From Odoribacter sp. (lineage in GTDB: Bacteria > Bacteroidota > Bacteroidia > Bacteroidales > Prolixibacteraceae), in the NCBI GenBank assembly GCA_013824715.1, contig PNOH01000026.1:1-64000 (forward strand): a DNA stretch of 64,000 nt, written 5' to 3'. Below are positions 26,105 through 35,270 of this stretch, piece by piece. Position 1 is the stretch's first letter. Every line of letters begins with the position of its first letter. The translations under genes and the position numbers were made by a program. Below the pieces are notes generated by a model. It worked only from the letters and a program-made list of their open reading frames with translations. It made no database searches and was not told the origin of the DNA.

Positions 26105-29089
26105 ATGGAAAACATTGATTCGATATCACTTTCATCCATATACAAACTGAAGAAGACCGATCGCGATATTTTTCAGGAACTGATGCCCACGAAAGTTAAA
26201 GAAGTATTATTGCTGGCAACACTCTACGACAGCTATTCAATCGTTCGCGAAGGACAGTTTACCGATAAAATTTTCGGCGAATTCCTGCAACTGAACCTTT
26301 ATGCCTATCCGCGGTTCACCAGTGTAAATACAGAAGAAGAGGCACTCCGGATGATTAAAATCCATGAGTTTGATTTAGTCATTATTATGGTTGGGGTAGA
26401 TAAAAACATTCCGGTACGCGCGGCTGACGCCATTCACAATTTGAAGCCCAAAATCCCGATTTTGCTGCTGGTCAATAACAACGGCGATCTGCGCTACTTT
26501 CAGGCTTCGTCAGCCAAAATAGCATCAATTGACCGGGTATTTGTATGGAACGGGAATTCGAATGTGTTCCTTGCCATGATCAAATACATCGAAGACAAAA
26601 AGAATGTGGAAGAAGACACCAAAAATGGTAGTGTCCGGGTTATTCTGCTCATCGAAGATTCAATCCAGTATTATTCGCGGTATTTGCCCATGCTGTACAC
26701 CAACATCATGACCCAAACTCAAAATCTGGTGGAGGACAAATCGTCCGACGAATTGCACAAAATCCTGAAGATGAGGGCCAGACCAAAAGTAATTCTGGTC
26801 AGTAATTACGAGGAAGCTGTTTTAATCATCAACAAATACAAGAATTACCTGCTCTCGGTAATCTCTGATGTAAAATTCCAGAGAAACGGCGTTGACGACG
26901 ATGAGGCGGGAGTTGATTTGCTAAGGTATGTAAATGCGACATTAAAATTCCCGATTCCTATTCTTTTACAGAGCCACGATGTGAACAATGCCCAGCGCGC
27001 CAGGGCAGTTGGGGCCGATTTCATTAACAAAAATTCGGAAAGTTTAGCGCTCGACATTCACAATTATATTTACAAGCGGCTTGGTTTCGGAAATTTTGTG
27101 TTTAAAGATATAGAAGGAAATCCGATTATGATAGCCCGCAACATGGCCGAGTTTCAGGAAATGTTCCGGATTGTTCCTGAAATGGCTTTGGCCTACCACG
27201 GACGGCGAAATTCATTTTCGACATGGCTGATGGCCCGCGGTGAAATTAACATTGCTGAACAGCTTATACCAATGCGGCTTGAAGATTTTAAGAACACCAA
27301 CGATTTGCGGCAGTTTTGCCTTGATGTATTTGAGAAAGTACGAACTCAGAAACTTCGGGGCAGTATAATTGATTTTGATCCCTCGCTAATTACCGGCAAC
27401 CGTTATGTGATGAGGCTGGGCAAAGGATCGCTCGGTGGCAAAGGGCGTGGAATGGCCTTTATGAGCAACTTCATCGAAAACATAGACTTTGCCCGGATAA
27501 TTCCCGAATTGAATATCCGTATCCCGGCCACCGCAGTTATCGGAGCAATGGAATTCGATAAATTCCTGGAAACCAACGACATGTTTGAAGAAATCTATTC
27601 GAGCAACGATTATGAGCGGACGAAAAGTATATTTCTTGAAGCACAATTCAGTAAAGAACTGAAAGAACGTTTATACATCTACCTCGAAAAAATGACTATG
27701 CCGCTGGCTATCCGTTCATCCGGACTGTTTGAAGATTCCCTTGTCCAGCCATTTTCAGGAGTTTACGCAACCTATTTAATTCCAAATAACCATCCCGATA
27801 TTGCCATTCGTCATCAACAACTCCAAACTGCCATCAAACTGGTTTATGCCAGTATTTTTACCGAATCGGCCATGTCGTATTTCGATGCTGTCAATTACAA
27901 AATTGAAGAGGAAAAGATGGCTGTAATTATTCAGGAGGCCGTTGGACACCAATACAGTGATCATTATTATCCGTCAATCAGTGGGATTGCCCAATCGTAT
28001 AATTTCTACCCTGTTTCGTACATGGAGCCTGAAGATGGTTTTGCTGTTTCGGCAGTCGGACTGGGAATGTATGTGGTTGGCGGGGAAAAAGCCTTCCGCT
28101 TTTGTCCGAAATATCCACAAATCAACACATCGAGCGACCATGATTTGGTACGCGACTCACAAAAGGAATTTTATGCCATAGACATGGATCACTCGCAGTT
28201 TGATCTTGAAAATGGGGGTGAAAATGCGGCCATCCGGAAAATGAAAATCTCGTCGGCAGAAAAAGATGGGGTTTTGCAGCACTGTGCATCGGTATATGAT
28301 AATGAAAATGATTGCCTGATTCCGGGAATAGACAGTCCGGGGTTACGGGTGATTGACTTTGCCAATATTCTGAAATACAAACATATTCCTTTGGCTGACA
28401 CGTTAAGATTACTGTTGCGATTATTCCAAGAAGCAATGGGCTCGCCGGTCGAAATTGAGTATGCTGTTGATCTCGAAAAAGGAGATAGCCAGCTTCCGAC
28501 CTTTTACCTGCTGCAAATCAAACCGTTGATCCGGCGCGACGATCAACTGACAGTGAATCTTGGGAATATTGACCCGCAGAAAACCCTGATGTACGCTAAA
28601 CGTGGTATGGGAAACGGAGTGGTTACCGGTATCCGGGATGTGATATTTGTTGATCCAAACCTCTTCGACAAGATGAAAACGCGCGAGATTGCAGAAGAAA
28701 TCAATCATTTCAACCGGCAGATGGATTTAATGAACAAGGAATATATTCTGATTGGTCCTGGCCGATGGGGCACCCGGGACCCATTTACCGGGATTCCGGT
28801 TTTATGGACAAATATTTCGAAAGCCCGGATTATTGTTGAAATGGGATTGGAGGATTTTCCACTCGATGGCTCTTTGGGCTCACATTTTTTCCATAATGTT
28901 ACCTCGATGAATGTGGGCTATTTTACCATACCGCACAACTCTAAGGATGCCACTATTAATATAAACCTTTTAATGAAAATGCCGGTCATTGATGAAGGAA
29001 AATTCATTAAACATGTCACATTTACCAACGAACTCAATATTATTATGGATGGCAAAAACAGACAGGCGCTGATTTCGTTTGAGGAATAA
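26105..29089 (+). CDS. PEP/pyruvate-binding protein with tandem receiver-like domains
   Basis: A 994-aa protein. Residues about 33-170 and 180-330 look like two response-regulator receiver folds (KEVLLLATLYDSYSIVREG; VRVILLIEDSIQYYSRYL with acidic residues and LLRYVNATLKFPIPILL). The rest resembles the N-terminal PEP synthase/PPDK nucleotide-binding domain: GKGSLGGKGRGMAFM, AIRSSGLFEDSLVQPFSG and a late IGPGRWGTRDPFTG. The phosphohistidine swivel and PEP-binding barrel of true PEP synthase are not seen, so it is probably not a complete synthase. It may be a sensory or regulatory enzyme. It starts 62 bases after the right 42-bp repeat. Confidence 0.75.
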   Translation: MENIDSISLSSIYKLKKTDRDIFQELMPTKVKEVLLLATLYDSYSIVREGQFTDKIFGEFLQLNLYAYPRFTSVNTEEEALRMIKIHEFDLVIIMVGVDKNIPVRAADAIHNLKPKIPILLLVNNNGDLRYFQASSAKIASIDRVFVWNGNSNVFLAMIKYIEDKKNVEEDTKNGSVRVILLIEDSIQYYSRYLPMLYTNIMTQTQNLVEDKSSDELHKILKMRARPKVILVSNYEEAVLIINKYKNYLLSVISDVKFQRNGVDDDEAGVDLLRYVNATLKFPIPILLQSHDVNNAQRARAVGADFINKNSESLALDIHNYIYKRLGFGNFVFKDIEGNPIMIARNMAEFQEMFRIVPEMALAYHGRRNSFSTWLMARGEINIAEQLIPMRLEDFKNTNDLRQFCLDVFEKVRTQKLRGSIIDFDPSLITGNRYVMRLGKGSLGGKGRGMAFMSNFIENIDFARIIPELNIRIPATAVIGAMEFDKFLETNDMFEEIYSSNDYERTKSIFLEAQFSKELKERLYIYLEKMTMPLAIRSSGLFEDSLVQPFSGVYATYLIPNNHPDIAIRHQQLQTAIKLVYASIFTESAMSYFDAVNYKIEEEKMAVIIQEAVGHQYSDHYYPSISGIAQSYNFYPVSYMEPEDGFAVSAVGLGMYVVGGEKAFRFCPKYPQINTSSDHDLVRDSQKEFYAIDMDHSQFDLENGGENAAIRKMKISSAEKDGVLQHCASVYDNENDCLIPGIDSPGLRVIDFANILKYKHIPLADTLRLLLRLFQEAMGSPVEIEYAVDLEKGDSQLPTFYLLQIKPLIRRDDQLTVNLGNIDPQKTLMYAKRGMGNGVVTGIRDVIFVDPNLFDKMKTREIAEEINHFNRQMDLMNKEYILIGPGRWGTRDPFTGIPVLWTNISKARIIVEMGLEDFPLDGSLGSHFFHNVTSMNVGYFTIPHNSKDATININLLMKMPVIDEGKFIKHVTFTNELNIIMDGKNRQALISFEE

Positions 29090-29188
29090 ATACCGAACAA
29101 AATTGAGAAAGTTAGAAAATACAATTTCATCCCGTATTATAGAACTAAAAATAAAGTTAAATCGTTAAATTTGTAGGAGATAAAAAAC

Positions 29189-29434
29189 ATGCAAATCATG
29201 GATGTCATAGAACTAAGAACTGACCTGCACAGTATGATAGACAAGATAACTGACAGTAATATTTTAAATGCTGTAAAAACTCTTTTGTCAGAAAAAACAG
29301 TTACACAAACTGATTGGTGGGATACAATAAGCGACGAAGAAAGAGTAGAAATAGAGCAAGGCCTGGCTGAAGCGAACAGAGGAGAGGTTATTCCCCATGA
29401 AGAAGTTATGGAAAAGTATAAAAAATGGCTGTAA
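29189..29434 (+). CDS. Antitoxin-like protein of a RelE/ParE module
   Basis: An 81-aa protein with an N-terminal segment (MDVIELRTDLHSMIDKI) and an acidic C-terminus (DEERVEIEQGLAEANRGEV, then HEEVMEKYKKWL). This is the pattern of small Bacteroidota antitoxins encoded before RelE/ParE toxins. It overlaps the next gene by 10 bases, the usual TA arrangement. Starts at 29189 and 29198 are both possible. The partner toxin frame is broken (next feature), so this may be an orphan antitoxin. Confidence 0.7.
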   Translation: MQIMDVIELRTDLHSMIDKITDSNILNAVKTLLSEKTVTQTDWWDTISDEERVEIEQGLAEANRGEVIPHEEVMEKYKKWL

Positions 29435-29726
29435 AACTTGTCTGGTCAAAAAGGGCTGATCAGGGATTTGCCCGAATTGTTAAATATCTGGAAGAAAAAT
29501 GGACAGATAAGGAAGTGAGCAATTTTGTAGGTGAAGCAAAACACTTCTTTGATCTATTGAAAGAAAACCCGCAAATGTTAGAAACGACTTGGAGACATAA
29601 CAACTTATATCGTGGTCCGATTAACAGAACAGGTTAACCATACTTACCTATCGCTTTAATCCAAAAAAGAAAGAAATAGTATTGGTTAACATTAGAGAAG
29701 CCAGAAAAAGCCCATTGAAAAAATAA
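29425..29726 (+). pseudogene. RelE/ParE-family toxin, frameshifted by a 5-bp tandem duplication
   Basis: The first 70 codons read as a RelE/ParE toxin (KLVWSKRADQGFARIVKYLEEKW, then NNLYRGPINR) and stop at 29637. The expected C-terminus (LTILTYRFNPKKKEIVLVNI, then REARKSPLKK) continues in the -1 frame from 29634 to a stop at 29726. The break falls at AACAGAACAG (29623-29632), a tandem duplication of AACAG. Removing one copy restores an unbroken reading INRLTILTYR of about 98 aa. The toxin is therefore probably inactive, or switchable by slippage. Confidence 0.85.
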
Positions 29727-29891
29727 TGATTGACAACTGCTTTTCCGGGAATGCCTAAATGATGGTGTTTTTTTGTCCACTATTCATCAATCAATCGTCC
29801 TTTCATTTCCAGATATCCCCAGATTTGATTGGTTATTTGCAGAACACGTTCCCATGAAATTTGGAACCTGGACCTTGGAACTTGAAACTTT

Positions 29892-31697
29892 CTACAGCAG
29901 CTTTGCTTTCAGCGCCATAAGCTCGATCTTCATTTTCTCCAAATCCTGCATCAGGTTATTCTTTGAAGTTGAATCTTCCAACTGGGTTTTGTATTTTTGG
30001 AACAGGTCTTTGTAGTATTCAACTCCCTTTGCCATATTTTCATAAAAGGAATCGAAGTTTTTCTTTTGCTTGTCTGAAATAGGTTTCACCGTTTCCTCGA
30101 TCCTGGTGCCAAGATAGTCGATGTACATTTTTATTTCTTTCACAAACAGGTTGGGCCTGTCGGTACGTTCCATCACATTGGTACGGCCGTAAATGTGGTC
30201 AACCATTTTTTTCAGCGTGTAAGTGCTCGAAAAATAAGCCAGGTTTGGTCCCGGGCAAATGCTCACCGCAGTGCCTTCCATTTTGGTATCCAATCCGTTT
30301 GCCATCAGTGTCGAGGCAGTCAGTCCATTGCACAAACAGGCTTTATCAGTAATTTTTCCAAGCTCCTTTTCAAATTCCATCTGACCCAGGTTCTGTTCTT
30401 TCAGCTCCTGAATTTTCTTGTGCTGAAATTCCCTAGATGCGGTGCAGGTTCCTTCTTCAGTAAAAACAGGCGTGAGGGCCAGGTATTTTTTTGTACAGGG
30501 GAAACCATATTTTCCAAGCTTGTTTTGTGCCTCTTTCTTCAGATCCATTCCGGTGCCCCTTACATTATTGAAAATAACACCTAAAGGCGAAACTTCACTC
30601 ATATAAAGGTCGTCTTCTTTGGCATTGCACAAAACTTCAAGGGTTTGCTCATCAACGGTTGTTGCTTCGGGAACCAGCAAAAAAGGTGTTCCCCAGCCAA
30701 TTGAATCCAACTGATAATAGTTCATCAGGAATTCGTGTTCGGTATTGGAGCCAACGCCTCCCTGCGCTGTAATTTTTACCAGAAATGGTTTCTCAGGAAC
30801 AGGTTTACCTTTGTCGGCCAACGCTTTGATGTAAATATCGTGAACAGCCTGTATCAATTGTTCTTTGCTGATTCTAAACTCTTCCAAAACCGGCCCCATC
30901 AGAAAACCATCGGTTGCAAAGGCATGTCCGCCACAGTTTAATCCCGATTCGATACGATATTCCGAAACCCAGATTCCCTTTTTGGCAAGGAATCGCCCCT
31001 GAATCATGGCAGACCGATAGTCGCTCACTTTCAGGATTACTTTTTTCTTCAGTTCCAGTTCAGAATTAGGATAAAAGTCTTCAAACTCTTCGAGATAACT
31101 GTACAGGCGGGGGTTCATTCCTGCCGATAAAACAATCGAAGAACTCAGGTCGCTCAAGGCAAACCCGCGTAAAGCCGATTGTGCATCGCTCATGATGGAA
31201 GGAAGCTTTTCGCCATTTTCGAACCGGTCGCGATCCAATTTCGACATAATATTGACATCAATTTCGCCTGCAACCAGATTTTCGTGCAACCAATCATTAA
31301 GCTTATGCTTGAGGTTGCCGGTGTTGATCATCTGATTAAATTTCAGCTTAATCTCCGACATCTCAGGCAACATATCGATGTATTTCTTCAGGTCTTCTTC
31401 GGTATGTGAAATGGAGTTTTTAAGATTCTCAAATTTGTGTTTTACAATTTCATGAACGGTATTCAGATAGGCCGTAATTCGCTTAGCGCGGTGATCTTCT
31501 GCCTTTGGCGAAATGGATTGAAAAGGCAAGTTGAATTTTTTGCAATAGAACTCCCTCATTTTTTCCATCGAAATATCGTCAACCAACGAAATAACCGATG
31601 AAATGCCATAATGAGCTACTTTAATCGGAGAATCAATCGAATATCCCAGGCCCATAACCGGGATATGAAACGTGTGCGGGTTATTATGGAAACTCAT
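29892..31697 (-). CDS. Conserved protein of unknown function, possibly TIM-barrel flavoprotein
   Basis: A 601-aa cytoplasmic protein without a signal peptide. The N-terminal IPVMGLGYSIDSPIKVAHYG and the middle LVKITAQGGVGSNTEHEFL with GWGTPFLLVPEATTVDEQT recall nitronate-monooxygenase/FabK-like FMN barrels. The overall similarity is weak and I do not assign a reaction. CLCNGLTASTLMANGL and AVSICPGPNLAYFS contain Cys residues that could be catalytic or metal-binding. The last about 50 residues are a predicted coiled coil (DSTSKNNLMQDLEKMKIELM). It is convergent with the broken toxin and divergent from the HdrC-like gene at 31995. Confidence 0.5.
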   Translation of the reverse strand: MSFHNNPHTFHIPVMGLGYSIDSPIKVAHYGISSVISLVDDISMEKMREFYCKKFNLPFQSISPKAEDHRAKRITAYLNTVHEIVKHKFENLKNSISHTEEDLKKYIDMLPEMSEIKLKFNQMINTGNLKHKLNDWLHENLVAGEIDVNIMSKLDRDRFENGEKLPSIMSDAQSALRGFALSDLSSSIVLSAGMNPRLYSYLEEFEDFYPNSELELKKKVILKVSDYRSAMIQGRFLAKKGIWVSEYRIESGLNCGGHAFATDGFLMGPVLEEFRISKEQLIQAVHDIYIKALADKGKPVPEKPFLVKITAQGGVGSNTEHEFLMNYYQLDSIGWGTPFLLVPEATTVDEQTLEVLCNAKEDDLYMSEVSPLGVIFNNVRGTGMDLKKEAQNKLGKYGFPCTKKYLALTPVFTEEGTCTASREFQHKKIQELKEQNLGQMEFEKELGKITDKACLCNGLTASTLMANGLDTKMEGTAVSICPGPNLAYFSSTYTLKKMVDHIYGRTNVMERTDRPNLFVKEIKMYIDYLGTRIEETVKPISDKQKKNFDSFYENMAKGVEYYKDLFQKYKTQLEDSTSKNNLMQDLEKMKIELMALKAKLL

Positions 31698-31994
31698 AGA
31701 AATTTATTCTTGATTAATAAAGTTGGTAAAAATAGCGTATTCAGATTACAAAAGGAAGTATAAATCACTCATTTCATATAAAAGATTGCGATAAAACATC
31801 ATGAATGTGATGGACTAATCCTACTGATTTTGTACTTTCCTGATATATGCGATAGTTTTCCGGGTTTGATCTTATTTACACCATGAACTACTTCAATAAC
31901 AAAATATGCACTTATACTTACCGAAAATAAGGTTTTAGACTGAACCCGCTTATTATTTGAAAAACTAATTTTGTATTATTCTACAAAACCAAAA
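31698..31994. promoter_or_regulatory. Divergent promoter region of the Hdr-like genes
   Basis: Nearly 300 non-coding bases separate the divergent genes at 31697 and 31995. A TAATTTTG (31966-31973) fits the TAnnTTTG -7 box, 22 bases before the ATG. AATAAGGTTTTAG occurs at 31926-31938, resembling half of the AAGGTT repeat family. Nothing else is recognised. Confidence 0.35.
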
Positions 31995-32702
31995 ATGGAA
32001 CTCTATCAGGAACTTACCAGAGATGTCCGGTTTATCGAAGGCCTTAAATCATGTATGAACTGTGGTATTTGCACAGCCATTTGCCCGGCAGCCGAATTTT
32101 ACGACTACGACCCCAGAATTATTGCAGCAATTGTACAATCCAAAGACGAAGAACGAATTGAAGAACTATTAAAATGTGATACAATCTGGTATTGCGGCGA
32201 ATGTATGTCGTGCAAAACCAGATGCCCACGCGGCAATACAACCGGACTGATTATCATGGCTTTACGAAGTTTGTCACAGGAACTTGGCTACTTTACCGAA
32301 TCAGAGAAAGGACGCCAGCAATTGGCCATAAAGCGGGTTATAGGCGAAAATATCGTTTATCGCGGTTACTGTGTTCTTCCTGAAAACCTTGTGCCTGAAA
32401 TGCACCCCGAACAGGGCCCTGTTGGCCAATGGATTTACGAAAACAGAGATGAAGTTTATGAACGCGTTGGAGCCAATTACAAGGGCGATGGCGAAGGCGC
32501 CCTGCGCAAAATACCGCAGGAAGCGATGGACGAAATTTACCGGATTTTCGAAGTTACAGGTGGATTCGGGCGATTCGATAAAATTGAACATTTCTCTAAA
32601 ATAAAAGCCGAAAGCATGGGTTTCACAGAAGATGGAGATGATTATTCGGACTATATAAAATACATCAATACCAACAACAACGGCAAACACACCCGGCAAT
32701 AA
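31995..32702 (+). CDS. HdrC-like iron-sulfur protein
   Basis: About 235 aa, resembling heterodisulfide reductase subunit C, which passes electrons between HdrA and HdrB. Two [4Fe-4S] sites are visible: Cys20, 23, 26, 30 (CMNCGICTAICP) and Cys67, 70, 73, 77 (CGECMSCKTRCP). The C-terminal about 130 residues exceed the usual HdrC core and lack known motifs. The ATG at 31995 is preferred over TTG at 31971, since a -7-like box lies between 31966 and 31973. The stop overlaps the ATG of the HdrB-like gene by one base, so translation is coupled. Confidence 0.85.
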   Translation: MELYQELTRDVRFIEGLKSCMNCGICTAICPAAEFYDYDPRIIAAIVQSKDEERIEELLKCDTIWYCGECMSCKTRCPRGNTTGLIIMALRSLSQELGYFTESEKGRQQLAIKRVIGENIVYRGYCVLPENLVPEMHPEQGPVGQWIYENRDEVYERVGANYKGDGEGALRKIPQEAMDEIYRIFEVTGGFGRFDKIEHFSKIKAESMGFTEDGDDYSDYIKYINTNNNGKHTRQ

Positions 32703-33766
32703 TGAACAAAGAAGGCAAAATACAAGTTTGGCAGGATTATCAGAAAGAAATAGCCGATGATCGTTATTTCTATGTACGCAGTTGTATCCGGCAGAATTTC
32801 TTTCCGGGAGCTGAACAAACTTTCCTGAAAATTTTGCGCTCCGAACTTGGTAAGGACATCTACGAAAATCCCCACCACACCACTTGTTCAGGAATTGGTT
32901 ATCACTCCGATATTGTTCCGTTCGATACCATTCAAACCATTGTGGCACGGCAGTTTGCGCTGATGACCGAAGCTGGATATCAGAATCTGGCCGTTTCGTG
33001 CATCACCTCTTTTGGCATCTACAACGAAATCATCGAAACCTGGAAAGAGCATCCGGCCGAATTGGAAAAGGTCCGCAATTACCTGAAAAGTGCAACCGGA
33101 CGAAAATTTGAAATACCCCAAAATGTAGCTCATGCCGGCGACATTATATATAAATTCAGGGAAAACATTGCCGCCAGAAAAAAATTTTCGCTCATTAATC
33201 AGCAGACAGGAAAACCACTAAAATTTGTCGAACACATTGGTTGTCATTATTCCAAAATGTTTCCTTCAAAAGGAGTTGGAGGCGCCGAATTTCCTTATGT
33301 ACTGGTTGGCATGATTGAATCCTGGGGTGGCGAAGTGATTGATTACCCGGAACGACGCCATTGTTGCGGGTTCGGATTCCGCCAATACCTGGTGATGTCG
33401 AACCGTGGTTATTCGGTCTCCAATTCGCGCAAGAAATTTGAATCAATGGAACCCTATAAGCCTGATGCAATTGTGAGTAACTGCCCGGGCTGTCCGATGT
33501 TTATGGATCGCTGGCAATATGTGATTGAAGAAATGGAAGGCAAAACTTACGGCGAAAACGGACAGGGAATTCCGGTTCTGACATACGAAGAATTAGCAGG
33601 ATTGGTGCTTGGTTATAATCCATGGGATATGGGCATGCAAATGCACCAGACCAACGTGGAACCTTTGCTAAATAAGATGGGAATTCCATACAATCCTGAT
33701 TTGAAATATGCAACCAAAGAAGGAAGGCAAATCGGAAAACCAACAATGGTGAGCTGCGGATGCTGA
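32702..33766 (+). CDS. HdrB-like protein, one intact CCG domain
   Basis: A 354-aa heterodisulfide reductase subunit B-like protein, the subunit that reduces disulfides with non-cubane [4Fe-4S] clusters. The C-terminal CCG domain is complete: Cys181, Cys221-Cys222 and Cys261/Cys264 (RRHCCGFG, NCPGCPMF). The N-terminal CCG domain is reduced: Cys28, a single Cys62 in TTCSGIG where CC is expected, and Cys100 without the second Cys of CxxC. It can therefore probably hold only one non-cubane cluster. It follows the HdrC gene with a TAATG overlap. Confidence 0.85.
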   Translation: MNKEGKIQVWQDYQKEIADDRYFYVRSCIRQNFFPGAEQTFLKILRSELGKDIYENPHHTTCSGIGYHSDIVPFDTIQTIVARQFALMTEAGYQNLAVSCITSFGIYNEIIETWKEHPAELEKVRNYLKSATGRKFEIPQNVAHAGDIIYKFRENIAARKKFSLINQQTGKPLKFVEHIGCHYSKMFPSKGVGGAEFPYVLVGMIESWGGEVIDYPERRHCCGFGFRQYLVMSNRGYSVSNSRKKFESMEPYKPDAIVSNCPGCPMFMDRWQYVIEEMEGKTYGENGQGIPVLTYEELAGLVLGYNPWDMGMQMHQTNVEPLLNKMGIPYNPDLKYATKEGRQIGKPTMVSCGC

Positions 33767-33805
33767 TAATTTAATAATTCGGCAATTTGAAAATTCGGCA
33801 ATTCC

Positions 33806-33883
33806 ATTAAATGACCATTAAATGACTATTGAATGACTATTGAATGACTATTGAATGACTATTGAATGACTATATGAATGACT
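33806..33883. repeat. 11-bp tandem repeats upstream of the HdrA-like gene
   Basis: Seven consecutive units: ATTAAATGACC, ATTAAATGACT, four exact copies of ATTGAATGACT, and a 12-base ATATGAATGACT. They end 14 bases before the GTG start of the HdrA-like gene and are preceded by two ATTCGGCAATT copies. Copy number could change by slippage. Confidence 0.9.
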
Positions 33884-33897
33884 TTTAAACTTCGCAT

Positions 33898-34920
33898 GTG
33901 AAACACATCGTTATTATAGGAGGCGGAATAGCCGGAATAGAAACAGCCAGCGCACTAACCGATGCCGGGCATTGGGTAACTGTGATCGAAAAAGAAGCAC
34001 AAGTTGGCGGAAAACTGAACAACTGGTCATGCCTGTTTCCTACCTTTACTCCTGCTGAAAAGATAATAGGCGAACTTCAGGGTAAATGCCGCAACAAAGA
34101 CTTTTCTATTCTTAATAAAACAGAAGTCCGCACAATTCACAGGCAAAAGGGAAAGTTCAGCATTGCAACTTCGAACCATCAGAAACTGGAAGCCGATGCC
34201 ATAGTAGTTGCCACCGGTTACGAACTTTTTGATGCACGCCGGAAAGAAGAGTACGGCTACAAAATTTACGATCACGTCATTACATCAGCCGATCTCGAAG
34301 AATTGCTCAAACCTGGTAACGACATTACTGTTGCTGAAGGAAAACACCCGAAACGAATTGCTTTTGTGCATTGCGTTGGCTCGCGCGACGAAAAATCGGG
34401 CAACCATTATTGCTCGAAAGTGTGCTGCATTACAGGTGTAAAACAGGCTATCGAACTAAAAAAACGTTTACCCGAAGCCGAAATCTTCTGTTTTTACATG
34501 GATTTACGCATGTATGGCAAACACTTCGAAGAACTATACCGCGAAGCACAGGAAAAATATGACATCCAGTTCATTCGCGGACGTTTGTCTGAAGCTTCGG
34601 AAAAAATAGACAAAAGTTTGCTGATCAAATCTGAAGACACCCTTTCTGGTCGGCCACTCAAAATGAATGTTGACTTACTGGTTCTCTTAGCAGGCATGGA
34701 AGCCGGCAAAGGAACCGCCGCTACTGCTGTAATTTGTGGCATTGGCTGCGAAGAATCAGGCTTTCTGAAAACAACAGACTCGTTCCTGAAATCGAATTTT
34801 TCGGAGCAGGAAGGAATATTTCTGGCCGGAAGCTGCACCGCTCCCATGTCGGTAAACGATACCATTTTGCATGCCCGTTCGGCAGCAATGGAAGTGAATC
34901 TTTGGTTGAAGAATCATTGA
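33898..34920 (+). CDS. Short HdrA-like FAD protein
   Basis: A 340-aa flavoprotein with GGGIAGIETASAL (FAD-binding, about 8-20) and the HdrA hallmark FVHCVGSRDEKSGNHYCSKV with VCCITG after it. It lacks the inserted and C-terminal ferredoxin domains of methanogen HdrA (about 650 aa), and is closer in size to QmoA. It probably carries FAD and passes electrons between the HdrC/HdrB pair and a quinone- or NADH-linked partner. The start is GTG; the ATG two bases upstream is out of frame and followed at once by TGA. It lies 131 bases after the HdrB-like gene, behind the tandem repeats. Confidence 0.85.
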   Translation: MKHIVIIGGGIAGIETASALTDAGHWVTVIEKEAQVGGKLNNWSCLFPTFTPAEKIIGELQGKCRNKDFSILNKTEVRTIHRQKGKFSIATSNHQKLEADAIVVATGYELFDARRKEEYGYKIYDHVITSADLEELLKPGNDITVAEGKHPKRIAFVHCVGSRDEKSGNHYCSKVCCITGVKQAIELKKRLPEAEIFCFYMDLRMYGKHFEELYREAQEKYDIQFIRGRLSEASEKIDKSLLIKSEDTLSGRPLKMNVDLLVLLAGMEAGKGTAATAVICGIGCEESGFLKTTDSFLKSNFSEQEGIFLAGSCTAPMSVNDTILHARSAAMEVNLWLKNH

Positions 34921-35016
34921 CCAGTCGCAGTTTTCAGAAAAAGCTGCTGATTTCAATTTTGTATGGGTAATAGTTGCTATACGAAATATTTGTAGTAATT
35001 GGATTAAGAAAGCCCA

Positions 35017-35069
35017 CCGTCCGCGGGAAAATATTGAACAGAGAGAGTGTCTCTTTCGGATGGAATGGA
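35017..35069. repeat. CCGTCCG hairpin repeat, copy A
   Basis: A 53-base copy matching 35271-35323 at 48 of 53 positions; all five differences are transitions. The stems are CCGTCCG with CGGATGG (one G-U pair) and AGAGAGA with TCTCTTT around a GTG loop. Confidence 0.85.
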
Positions 35070-35138
35070 AATCTACTTTTTGAAGATGGAAAAATAAAAA
35101 AGTGAAGGGAATGAGGTTGTATTCTTTTTGAATGTTTT

Positions 35139-35246
35139 TTCTACTAAGGTTGTCAAAATTTATGCTTAGCCAGGAAGTTGAAAAAAATAAGGTTTGAAAA
35201 AAAACGAATATTAAAAACCTTATTTTCTGACATTTAACCTTAGTAG
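35139..35246. repeat. CTACTAAGGTT inverted-repeat element, copy 2 (MITE-like)
   Basis: The terminal inverted repeats are TTCTACTAAGGTT (35139-35151) and TAACCTTAGTAG (35235-35246). Inside, AAATAAGGTTT (35185-35195) faces AAACCTTATTTT (35215-35226). The 108-bp length and nested inverted repeats suggest a non-autonomous element or a structured RNA. Confidence 0.7.
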
Positions 35247-35270
35247 CAAATCAGATTTAGGAAGCATCAG

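Noticed and set aside
29858-29890. GGAACCTGGACCTTGGAACTTGAA simple repeat
   Set aside because: Low-complexity intergenic sequence; too short to call an element.
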